Of a DNA stretch of 64,000 nt, positions 35,641 through 45,311 are shown piece after piece (within the stretch, counting starts at the first letter, position 1; every line of letters begins with the position of its first letter). The stretch is from Caryophanales bacterium UBA6877 (GTDB lineage: Bacteria; Bacillota_I; Bacilli_A; RFN20; CAG-826): the NCBI GenBank assembly GCA_002451465.1, contig DKCJ01000015.1, forward strand, positions 75,236 to 139,235, written 5' to 3'. The position numbers and the translations under genes were made by a program. The notes under the pieces were generated by a model. It did no database searches and was not told where the DNA came from. It saw only the letters and a list, made by a program, of their open reading frames with translations.

Positions 35641-37125
35641 TTATTTAAAAATTCTAACAGCCTCAATAGCTTTCGCCCACTTTTCATCAATAATTTTAAT
35701 ATCTTTTTTATTCATCTTTGGATTAAATTCTTTTTTATATTGATGAATTTTTTTAATATCATCTATAGATTCCCAAAATTTATTTTGAAGTCCAGCAAGA
35801 TAGGCTGCACCTAAAGCTGTAGTTTCAAGACAATGCGGAAGCATAACTTTACAATGTAATATATCAGCTTGATATTGCATTAAATAATTGTTAGCCGTCG
35901 CTCCTCCATCAACTTTTAAAACTTTAAGTTCTTTATGACATTCTTTTTCCATTGCTTTAACTAAATCTTTTGATTGTAAAGCAATGGAATTTAAAGTTGC
36001 TCTAATAAAGTGTTCTTTTTTAGTAGCACGTGTTAAACCAAACACCCCACCACGACATTCATCATCCCAATAAGGAGCACCAAGTCCAACAAATGCCGGA
36101 ACCACATAAACACCGAGTTCAGTATCAACGTTCGTTGCGTAATTTTCGCTATCACTAGCTTTTTTAAACATACGCATTTCATCTCTTAACCATTGAATAC
36201 AAGCTCCACCAATAAAAACCGATCCTTCAAGAGCATACACAACTTTATCACCAATTTGCCAGGCAACAGTTGTTAAAAGACCATTTTTACTTAATATTGG
36301 TTTTTCACCAATATTCATAAGCATAAAGCATCCTGTTCCATATGTATTTTTTGATTCACCAATTTCAAAACAATTTTGACCAAAAAGGGCCGCTTGTTGA
36401 TCACCAGCTACCCCACATATTTTTAAATCTTTTGATAAAATTGTTGCATTACCAAAGTAGTGACTGGAAGGCACAACTTCTGCTAACATACATTTTGGAA
36501 TGTTAAAAATTTTAAGTAATTCTTCATCCCATTTTAATGTATTTATATTAAAAAACATTGTTCTAGATGCATTTGTTATATCTGTTTTAAATATTTTTCC
36601 TTGCGATAATTTATATAGTATCCAAGTATCAATAGTCCCACAAAGTAATTCTCCATTATCAGCACGCTTTTGACCATCTTTAATATGATCTAAAATAAAT
36701 CTTATTTTACTTGCACTAAAATAAGGATTTAAAACAAGTCCAGTTTTTTCATGAATTACTTCTTTATATTTTTCCCATGTATTACAAATTTCTAAAGATT
36801 GTCTTGATTGCCAAACAATTGCATTATAAACGGGCATTCCAGTATTTTTATCCCAAACGATAGTTGTTTCACGTTGATTTGTTAATCCAAGACAATCAAT
36901 ATTATCATATGTTAAATTTGTTTTTGCTAAACAATCATTAATGACATCTAAAACTGAAAGCCAGACATCAAGAGCATTTTGTTCAACCCATCCGTCACTA
37001 GGAAAAAGACATTGAATTTCTTGTTGTGATTTATAAACGATATTCCCATCGTGATCAAAAAGAAGGGCTCTAGTTGATGTTGTACCTTGATCAATCGCTA
37101 ATATAAATTTATTTCTTTTTTTCAC
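35641..37125 (-). CDS. glpK: Glycerol kinase
   Basis: A 494-residue FGGY kinase that makes glycerol 3-phosphate. The ATP/glycerol domain begins AIDQGTTSTRALLF (10-23). DGGATANNYLMQYQADIL and TTALGAAYLAG lie near the C-terminus. GTG 37125 is chosen because AGGGGG lies about 10 nt upstream; an in-frame TTG at 37149 is deeper in the preceding gene. The glycerol 3-phosphate oxidising genes are just upstream in the same string. Confidence 0.95.
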   Translation of the reverse strand: MKKRNKFILAIDQGTTSTRALLFDHDGNIVYKSQQEIQCLFPSDGWVEQNALDVWLSVLDVINDCLAKTNLTYDNIDCLGLTNQRETTIVWDKNTGMPVYNAIVWQSRQSLEICNTWEKYKEVIHEKTGLVLNPYFSASKIRFILDHIKDGQKRADNGELLCGTIDTWILYKLSQGKIFKTDITNASRTMFFNINTLKWDEELLKIFNIPKCMLAEVVPSSHYFGNATILSKDLKICGVAGDQQAALFGQNCFEIGESKNTYGTGCFMLMNIGEKPILSKNGLLTTVAWQIGDKVVYALEGSVFIGGACIQWLRDEMRMFKKASDSENYATNVDTELGVYVVPAFVGLGAPYWDDECRGGVFGLTRATKKEHFIRATLNSIALQSKDLVKAMEKECHKELKVLKVDGGATANNYLMQYQADILHCKVMLPHCLETTALGAAYLAGLQNKFWESIDDIKKIHQYKKEFNPKMNKKDIKIIDEKWAKAIEAVRIFK

Positions 37126-38296
37126 TTTGTTGTTCCCCCTCTTCTTCAATTCTATTTTTCGCCATTAATTTTATCTTTTGAGTAATAGGCGATAATTCTA
37201 TATATACTTGAAAATAATCAGTTAAAAAATCTCTAGAGATTTTTTTAATTAATTTCTTTCGTTTTTCTGGGTATTTTTCAATAGACTTTAAATATTTATG
37301 TCGACTATTAACAAGATTTTTTATGAAATCATTAACAGTTCTACTTTTATTTACATCAACCAACATAAAAACAAAATCAACAAAATCTTGTATCTCTTCA
37401 TTTGTTAAAGATGAAACCCACTTATTAAAAACAATTTTAAATACTTGAGATGACCTTGTCAAACTTTTAACCCTTAAAATTTTTGTCATATCTTTAGGGT
37501 TTAAATTCCAAGTTAATACATCGTGAGCAAATATTGAAAATGAAGAACTTTTAACAATTACATTTTTATTAACATCAAAAAGTGTCCCAACAATATCATC
37601 ATTTGGAACGATTTTTATTATTTGATTTTTATATTTTTCATAATCAAACTTATCGTTTTTAAAACCATTGCCATCTAAATTATAACAAGTGATGATTCGT
37701 TTTTTAAGCTCATCATCTAAATTGAAAAAGGCATAATATGCAAGATTCCCACCTTTTGAATGACCAATAATATAATAATTACTATCTTTATCTAACTCTA
37801 AAATACCTTTAATATATTCTAAAGCTAGTTTTTGAGAAGGAACTTCGTTTTCAATAGCAGTTAAAACATCTTCTTTCCATCCAGGAATTGTATTATCAGT
37901 ACCTCGATAAATTATAAATTTAAGGTTATCTATAAGATAAACCATCGCAAAAAATTGTGTGTTTTTAGATTTTGAAAAAACATTTCTAATTCTAGTAATT
38001 CTTAAATTTTTATATCTTGAACAATTTAAAATATTTTTATAAAAATTATAAAAAACGACTGGACCTGAAAGATATCTCATTGATATCTTTTTCAAGGTTT
38101 CATGTTTACTAAATACATTTAAAGAGATTTCATCGTTAAAAACATCATATTTTTTAAGCACTCTTGGAACAGCCATAAAATCCCCATAAGAAATAGTTGC
38201 GAATACTAAAATATCGCTTTCATTCAATGGGAGTTCTTCAAATGAAGTATTACCATATTTACTAATATAATCTTTTAATACAAATTTTCGTTCCAT
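37109..38296 (-). CDS. DUF2974 (Mbeg1-like) alpha/beta hydrolase
   Basis: A 395-residue cytosolic hydrolase. The nucleophile elbow is IIGHSKGGNLAYYAF, typical of the DUF2974/Mbeg1-like lipase family, with YRGTDNTIPGWKEDV before it and a likely catalytic Asp in VPNDDIVGTLFD. A basic tail follows. It is encoded between the DUF1667 protein and glycerol kinase (17-nt overlap), so release of glycerol or fatty acids from a lipid is an attractive but unproved role. Confidence 0.75.
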   Translation of the reverse strand: MERKFVLKDYISKYGNTSFEELPLNESDILVFATISYGDFMAVPRVLKKYDVFNDEISLNVFSKHETLKKISMRYLSGPVVFYNFYKNILNCSRYKNLRITRIRNVFSKSKNTQFFAMVYLIDNLKFIIYRGTDNTIPGWKEDVLTAIENEVPSQKLALEYIKGILELDKDSNYYIIGHSKGGNLAYYAFFNLDDELKKRIITCYNLDGNGFKNDKFDYEKYKNQIIKIVPNDDIVGTLFDVNKNVIVKSSSFSIFAHDVLTWNLNPKDMTKILRVKSLTRSSQVFKIVFNKWVSSLTNEEIQDFVDFVFMLVDVNKSRTVNDFIKNLVNSRHKYLKSIEKYPEKRKKLIKKISRDFLTDYFQVYIELSPITQKIKLMAKNRIEEEGEQQSEKKK

Positions 38297-38298
38297 TT

Positions 38299-38643
38299 TT
38301 ATTTTATTTCTTGAGTCGCAATAATATCTGCTCCTGTATTTAATACGTTTTTAATTAAAACTTGATGCATTGAAATTGGTAATTTAACTCTGACTTTATT
38401 TATCTCTTTCATAACATCAAAGATTTTTTCTTTAGGAATAGCTCTACTTGTTTTACAAGAAACTACTCTATAAGTATCACTATCTATAACTTTACAAGTA
38501 GAAGTAACAGTTCTTAAAGGATGGGTTGATTCTTGTTTAACATAATTTATACCTCTAGGGCATTTGTTACCACTTATTTTTCCATCATCATCAATAGTTA
38601 TATGGCATCCATTAGGACAAATTATACAAATAAATTCTTTCAT
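38299..38643 (-). CDS. DUF1667 Cys-rich protein of the glycerol-3-phosphate module
   Basis: A 114-residue protein with C6, C9, C13 (CIICPNGC) and C28 (GNKCPRG), a likely metal or Fe-S site, followed by the DUF1667 core VTSTCKVIDSDTYRVVSCKT. In Clostridia it is regularly encoded after GlpA-like and GlpB-like flavoproteins, as here (2-nt gap on both sides). It is probably an electron-transfer or scaffold subunit of that complex. Confidence 0.82.
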   Translation of the reverse strand: MKEFICIICPNGCHITIDDDGKISGNKCPRGINYVKQESTHPLRTVTSTCKVIDSDTYRVVSCKTSRAIPKEKIFDVMKEINKVRVKLPISMHQVLIKNVLNTGADIIATQEIK

Positions 38644-38645
38644 AA

Positions 38646-39898
38646 TTAATTTTCCTCCACAGATACACTAATTTCGTTAATATTATTAAAATCAACATCT
38701 TTTAAAACAACCTTTTCCATTTCAGAAGGAATAATAAATGGTTTTACCATCTTTTTTAATATAGTATCTCCATCTTTTATTAAAATAGTTGCTTTTTTAA
38801 TAGGTTTTTTAACTCTAAAAGAAAATATAACTTCATTTAAGTCTTTTGTCACTTTAATAATATTTGGTAAAACGTAACCTAGATTATTTAATGGATTTAC
38901 ATTAATTGTTTTTATAACTTCCCTATTAGGATTTTTAATATATAAAGCAGCATTTTTACCAGCTAGAGCTCCTTCTTCACTAACAAAATCAACAAGGTCA
39001 TGAACATGTAAAACATTACCACATGAAAATACTCCATCAATTGATGTTTCTAAATTATTATCAACTTTTGCTCCTTTAGTTCTTAAATTAACTTCAGCAC
39101 CAGCATCTTTTAACAAAACATTAAATGGATAAAGTCCAACCGATAAAAGTAAGCAATCACACTTTATAATTTGTTCTTTCCCTTTTATAGGAACTAATTT
39201 ATCATCAACATCACATATCTCAATAGCTTCTAGTTTCTTTTTACCAATAATTCGCGTAATGGTGTTATGTAGTCTTAAAGGTATATTAAAATCATTTAAA
39301 CATTGAACGATATTTCGATTTAATCCATTGCTATATGGCATAAGCTCACTAACTCCAATAACCTTACAACCTTCTAAAGTCATACGTCTAGCCATAATAA
39401 GTCCAATATCTCCACTACCTAAAATATATACATTCTTACCAACTAAATACCCATCAACATTTAAATATTTTTGAGCAAGTCCGGCCGTAAAAACGCCTTC
39501 AGGTCTATCTCCTGGAATTAAAATTTGTCCTCTTGTTCTTTCATTACATCCAGCAGCAAAAATCACTGCTTTAGCTTCAATTTTTGAAACACCATCTACG
39601 CTATTTGCGTACGTAATAATTTTATCTTTTGATATAGATAAAACTAAGGTTTCAAGTTTAATCTCTATATTTCTTTTATTAAATTCTTCAATAAAACGAT
39701 ACGCATATTCTGGACCAGTAAGTTCTTCTTTAAAAGTATGTAAACCAAATCCATTATGAATACATTGATTCAAAATTCCACCAAGTTTACTATCTCTTTC
39801 AAAAACAACAATATCCTTAATTCCATTATCAAAAGCTGAAATAGCAGCAGCTAATCCAGCGGAACCTCCGCCTATGATAGCAAGTTCAATTTTTCTCA

Positions 39899-39899
<1 letters not shown>
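38646..39899 (-). CDS. FAD-dependent oxidoreductase (pyridine-nucleotide-disulfide family) of the GlpA module
   Basis: A 417-residue flavoprotein with an N-terminal FAD motif AIIGGGSAGLAAAISA (7-22), a second dinucleotide motif NVYILGSGDIGLIMARRM and the C-terminal FAD segment TSIDGVFSCGNVLHVHDLVD. It starts within the stop of the GlpA-like gene (1-nt overlap) and is followed by DUF1667. It likely passes electrons between glycerol 3-phosphate dehydrogenase and NAD(H) or another carrier. Confidence 0.85.
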
Positions 39900-41341
<1,442 letters not shown>

Positions 41342-41342
41342 G

Positions 41343-41690
41343 CTAATTATTATCCTTCCTATTTATGGAATCATTTTTTGTAAATCCATGAGGATACCTA
41401 TTATGTAATTTGTTTAAATTGTATTCCGCACATTCTTCTAAAGTTACACCAAGTCCCGAACATGTTTCAGCAACATACCAAAGAACGTCCCCGAGTTCAT
41501 TTAAAAGTTTTTCTTTATTTAATTCATGTCCTTGAAAACGATTTTTCTTAACAAGGTCACAACATTCACCACTTTCTCCAGCGAGACCCAAGACACCATT
41601 TAAAATTAAATCTTTTCTTCCATCTTCGGAAACTAAATCATAAGCAGCTTTTTGATAACTATTGAAATCTAATTTAACTTTATCACTCAT
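41343..41690 (-). CDS. MazG-like nucleotide pyrophosphohydrolase
   Basis: A 115-residue all-alpha NTP pyrophosphatase with the EExxE...ExxD pattern (GLAGESGECCDLVKK and LLNELGDVLWYVAE). It may clear damaged nucleotides. ATG 41690 is chosen over an in-frame TTG at 41702. It sits 1 nt before the GlpA-like gene and next to the flavodiiron protein, consistent with an oxidative-stress setting. Confidence 0.85.
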   Translation of the reverse strand: MSDKVKLDFNSYQKAAYDLVSEDGRKDLILNGVLGLAGESGECCDLVKKNRFQGHELNKEKLLNELGDVLWYVAETCSGLGVTLEECAEYNLNKLHNRYPHGFTKNDSINRKDNN

Positions 41691-41691
41691 T

Positions 41692-43506
41692 TTAAAATCC
41701 AACCTTTTCGAAATCTTCTAAACCGTGTTTACAAATTGGGCAAACAAAATCTTTTGGAATATCTTTGCCTTCATAAAAATAACCGCAAATTTTGCATCTA
41801 TAACCAACTTTATTTGCTTCAACTTTTGGTTTTGGTTTAACAAAATTTAAATAATGAGTATATGTTAAACTTTCTTCATTATTTAAAACTTTACTTTCAT
41901 TAAATTTACAAATAAAGCCATAATGTGATCCTAAATCAATAACTTCAGTAACGACAAGAGAAATATAAGCATTAGCATAGCGAGTTAAATATGGAAGTCC
42001 ATTTTCTGCTAAAGCATAATCATTAAAGCCATCAAATTTATCAACATTTCTACCACTTTGGAAGCCAAATCGTTTAAAGACATCAAATGGACAATCTTTA
42101 GCTAAAATTGATAAATTTGCAACCTTTGTATAATGTAAAATTTCGCCAGAATAATTTTTCTTGTTAACCGAAAGCATAATTCTATCATCGCTAACTTGAT
42201 TTACAGTATTAATGATGCATCCATTGAATTTTTCACTACCTTTTGTTAATAAAACAAATAATCCATAACTAATTTTAAAAAGCGGATTAGTTTCTGGTTT
42301 TTTAGTTTTAATATCACTAGCGAATTCTTTTACTAAATCTTTTAAATCATTTATTTGATTCTCTTTTAATGAAGATTTGATTGTTAAAGATTTATTTAAA
42401 ACATTCATATTGCTCATTTCACTAAAAACCTTAATTAAAAGATTCTTTGCAGTTGGTGCCCAACTACCATTTTCAATAATAGCTACTTTCCTATTTTTTA
42501 ATCCATGATATTTTAAATCATTAACAAACTCTTCCATTGGAGTAAAAATACCAGCGTTATAAGTAGTAGAAAGTATAAAAAGATGAGAATACTTAAAAGC
42601 TTCACTTACAAGATATGATTTATCAGTTTTACTAACATCATAACAATGAATATCTTTAACGCCTAAACTTGCAAGTTCATCGCACACAATTGAAGCAGCG
42701 TTTGCAGTATGTCCATAAACTGAAGCATAAACTACTAAAACACCATTTACTTCAGATTCATAAGTGCTCCAATGTTGATATTTATCTAATATATAAGATA
42801 AATTTTTTCTCCAAATTGGTCCATGTAAAGGTAAAATAGCTTCTATTTCAACAGTTGATGCTTTTTTAAGAGCAGCTTGAACTTGCACACCATATTTACC
42901 AACAATATTTGTGTAATATCTTCTAGCTTCATCAATCTCTTCATGTTCAAAATCAACTTCATCAGCAAATAAGTTGCCAGCTAAAGCGCCAAATGTTCCA
43001 AAAGCATCTGCACTAAATAAGGTCTTTGTTGTTACATCATACGTCATCATTACTTCTGGCCAATGAACCATTGGTGCAAAAACAAAAGTAAGTTTATGTT
43101 TTCCTAAACTTAAAACTTCAAGCTCTTTAACAATTTGAATCTTATTTTGTGGTAAATCCTCAAAATAATTTCTTAACATAACTTCAATTTTTTGATTACA
43201 TACAATTGTTGTTTCAGGGTGTCTTAAAAGTAAATGCTCAATTGTTGCAGAGTGATCTGGTTCCATATGATTAATGATTAAATAATCAAGTGGTCTTCCA
43301 TCTAAAACATCATTAATTTTTTTAATAAAAGTGTCTGCAACGCTTTCATCTACAGTATCTAATACGCAAGTTTTCTCATCTAAAATAACATAAGAATTAT
43401 ATGAAACACCATTTGTTAAAGGATAAACATTTTCAAATAATTCAATACGTCGATCACTAGCACCAACGTAATAAGTGTCTTCTCTAACTTCTCTTTTTAA
43501 AAACAT
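41692..43506 (-). CDS. Flavodiiron protein with flavin reductase and rubredoxin domains
   Basis: A 604-residue four-domain protein. Domain 1 is a metallo-beta-lactamase diiron domain with all ligands present: H80, E82, D84 and H85 (NHMEPDH), H148 (VHWPE), D167 (SADAFG) and H228 (PLHGP). Domain 2 is flavodoxin (VVYASVYGHTANAASIV, about 256-395). Domain 3 is a flavin reductase-like domain (about 405-555). Domain 4 is rubredoxin (YRCKICGY and CPICKHG). It reduces O2 (or NO) to water in anaerobes, and the fused domains make it nearly self-sufficient in electron delivery. It shares an operon with the GlpA module. Confidence 0.93.
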   Translation of the reverse strand: MFLKREVREDTYYVGASDRRIELFENVYPLTNGVSYNSYVILDEKTCVLDTVDESVADTFIKKINDVLDGRPLDYLIINHMEPDHSATIEHLLLRHPETTIVCNQKIEVMLRNYFEDLPQNKIQIVKELEVLSLGKHKLTFVFAPMVHWPEVMMTYDVTTKTLFSADAFGTFGALAGNLFADEVDFEHEEIDEARRYYTNIVGKYGVQVQAALKKASTVEIEAILPLHGPIWRKNLSYILDKYQHWSTYESEVNGVLVVYASVYGHTANAASIVCDELASLGVKDIHCYDVSKTDKSYLVSEAFKYSHLFILSTTYNAGIFTPMEEFVNDLKYHGLKNRKVAIIENGSWAPTAKNLLIKVFSEMSNMNVLNKSLTIKSSLKENQINDLKDLVKEFASDIKTKKPETNPLFKISYGLFVLLTKGSEKFNGCIINTVNQVSDDRIMLSVNKKNYSGEILHYTKVANLSILAKDCPFDVFKRFGFQSGRNVDKFDGFNDYALAENGLPYLTRYANAYISLVVTEVIDLGSHYGFICKFNESKVLNNEESLTYTHYLNFVKPKPKVEANKVGYRCKICGYFYEGKDIPKDFVCPICKHGLEDFEKVGF

Positions 43507-43509
43507 ATA

Positions 43510-44802
43510 TTATTTCTCCATTTCTTTTCTATATAAATCTGCTTCTTTTTTCCAATAAGAACGTTCTTCGTCAGTAATATCTCTTATTTTTTGAGCAGGA
43601 TTTCCTGCGTAAATCCCGTGACTTTCTAAATCGTGAGTAACAACAGAACCACTTCCAACAACAACATCATCATGAATAGTTACACCAGGATTTATAATCG
43701 CTCCAGCACCAATAAATACATCATTTCCAATATTAATAGGTAAACCATATTCTAAATTAGTATTGCGAACATCTTTATCAATTGGACTTGTAGCTGTTGT
43801 TAAAATTACTCTTGGTCCAAGAAATACGTTATTACCAATATTAACTTCACAATCATCTATAATAACGCAGCCAACATTAGCATAAAAATTATCCCCAACT
43901 GTAATATTTACACCATAATCGCAATAAAAAGGAGGTTCAATATGTAAATATTTTCCACTACTTTTTAACATAGCTCTTAATATATATCCTCTTCTTTTTC
44001 CATCTCTAAAACTAGTTTGATTAAATTCTTCAAGCATTGATCTATTTTGTCTAAAAGCCGCAATAAGTTCAGAATCACTTGAATTGTATAATTTTCCTTT
44101 TAACATTCTTTCTTTGTTGTTCATAATTTCTCCTTTATTTTTTAATAGTTTGGCTTTTGCCTTGTCTTCTTTATTAACTCTAAACGAATCATTAATTTTT
44201 GAGATCGTTTTATTAACTATAATTTTATCAAGATTAGAGCTCTCTATATAGTTAAAAGTATCATTTTTATAATGAATATATAATTCACATAATAACCAAC
44301 TTTCAACCATTTGCACATAATATGCTTCATCATTTTTAAATAGTTTAAAAATTAATGGTAAATTTTGTTTATCTTTTAAATATTTAAAACATATCAAATA
44401 TGCAAGCCTTCTAATATATTGATTTTTATTATCTAAAAGGACTAATAAATATTTATATATTTCATTAAAATCATTATCTAATTTAATATATTGATATGTA
44501 GAATCAGTAAGCATCCATCCTTCATAAAAAGATGAATAAGAATTTAATAATTCAATAATGTCTTCAAAATCGTTTGCTTGATTAAAAGCAATTGAAAAAA
44601 ATATAAAACTTAAATCAAATGTATTATCTAAAATTATATTTTTATAATCTAAGTCTTTATATTTTTCCACGAGTTTTTTAAGTTCTGGAATCGAAAACCC
44701 TAAAAATAATTGATTAGTGCCACTTAAGTTAGGATTCTTACTTGGACTTTTTTTCTTAATATTTGTCGATAAATCTTTAAGTAAATCATTAAAACTCAAC
44801 AT
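43510..44802 (-). CDS. Run-on ORF: DNA alkylation repeat (AlkD-like) protein plus maltose O-acetyltransferase-like protein
   Basis: One 430-codon frame joins two unrelated proteins. Residues 1-226 match AlkD-type HEAT repeats (LFLGFSIPELKKLVEKY at the start). Residues 227-430 (from ATG 44124) are a hexapeptide-repeat acetyltransferase of the Maa/LacA type (MLKGKLYNSSDSEL to PINIGNDVFIGAGAII). The junction contains AAAGGAG with correct spacing before ATG 44124, just like a normal intergenic start, but no stop codon lies before it in this frame. The second protein can therefore be made alone or as a fusion. In the acetyltransferase the catalytic His (TATHP) is Ser (TATSP). Confidence 0.8.
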   Translation of the reverse strand: MLSFNDLLKDLSTNIKKKSPSKNPNLSGTNQLFLGFSIPELKKLVEKYKDLDYKNIILDNTFDLSFIFFSIAFNQANDFEDIIELLNSYSSFYEGWMLTDSTYQYIKLDNDFNEIYKYLLVLLDNKNQYIRRLAYLICFKYLKDKQNLPLIFKLFKNDEAYYVQMVESWLLCELYIHYKNDTFNYIESSNLDKIIVNKTISKINDSFRVNKEDKAKAKLLKNKGEIMNNKERMLKGKLYNSSDSELIAAFRQNRSMLEEFNQTSFRDGKRRGYILRAMLKSSGKYLHIEPPFYCDYGVNITVGDNFYANVGCVIIDDCEVNIGNNVFLGPRVILTTATSPIDKDVRNTNLEYGLPINIGNDVFIGAGAIINPGVTIHDDVVVGSGSVVTHDLESHGIYAGNPAQKIRDITDEERSYWKKEADLYRKEMEK

Positions 44803-44877
44803 ATAATAATTATATCAAAGCATTATATTTTCTTTTAGACTTTGTTTGTGAAAAAATAATTATAGGAGGGAAAAATT

Positions 44878-45264
44878 ATGAATAAAGAGTTAAGATTTTA
44901 CAAATGTGATTTATGTGGGAAAGTTATTGAAATACTTAATGATTCAACTACTCCTACAATTTGCTGTTCAAAAGAAATGAAAGAGTTAATTCCAAATACT
45001 CATGAAGGAGCAGTTGAAAAACATGTACCTACTACAAGAATCGAAGGAAATAAAATTCATGTTGAAGTAGGAGAAGTTCTCCATCCAATGAGCAAAGAAC
45101 ATTTAATTAATTTTATTGTTCTTCAAACAAATAAATCTGTATATAGAAAAGATTTAAATCCTGAATCAAAACCTGTTGCTGATTTCTTACTTTTAGAAGA
45201 TGAAAAACCAGTCGCAGTATTTGCATATTGTAATTTACACGGTCTTTGGAAAAAAGATTTATAA
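44878..45264 (+). CDS. dfx: Desulfoferrodoxin (superoxide reductase)
   Basis: A 128-residue two-iron superoxide reductase. The desulforedoxin centre I has C10, C13, C29 and C30. The catalytic centre II has H49, H69, H75, C118 and H121, with the conserved E47-K48 (VEKHVP). All ligands are intact. It converts superoxide to peroxide without making O2, typical of anaerobes. A GGAGGG ribosome site precedes the ATG. It diverges from the flavodiiron operon and ends in a strong terminator. Confidence 0.95.
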   Translation: MNKELRFYKCDLCGKVIEILNDSTTPTICCSKEMKELIPNTHEGAVEKHVPTTRIEGNKIHVEVGEVLHPMSKEHLINFIVLQTNKSVYRKDLNPESKPVADFLLLEDEKPVAVFAYCNLHGLWKKDL

Positions 45265-45268
45265 AAAT

Positions 45269-45302
45269 AATCCCTTACGAAGTTAGTTCGTAAGGGATTT
45301 TT
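45269..45302. terminator. Strong bidirectional terminator
   Basis: AATCCCTTACGAA pairs perfectly with TTCGTAAGGGATT around a 5-nt loop, with A/T tracts either side. It ends desulfoferrodoxin and probably also the convergent ABC-transporter cassette (stop at 45312). Confidence 0.85.
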
Positions 45303-45311
45303 AAATTTTGT

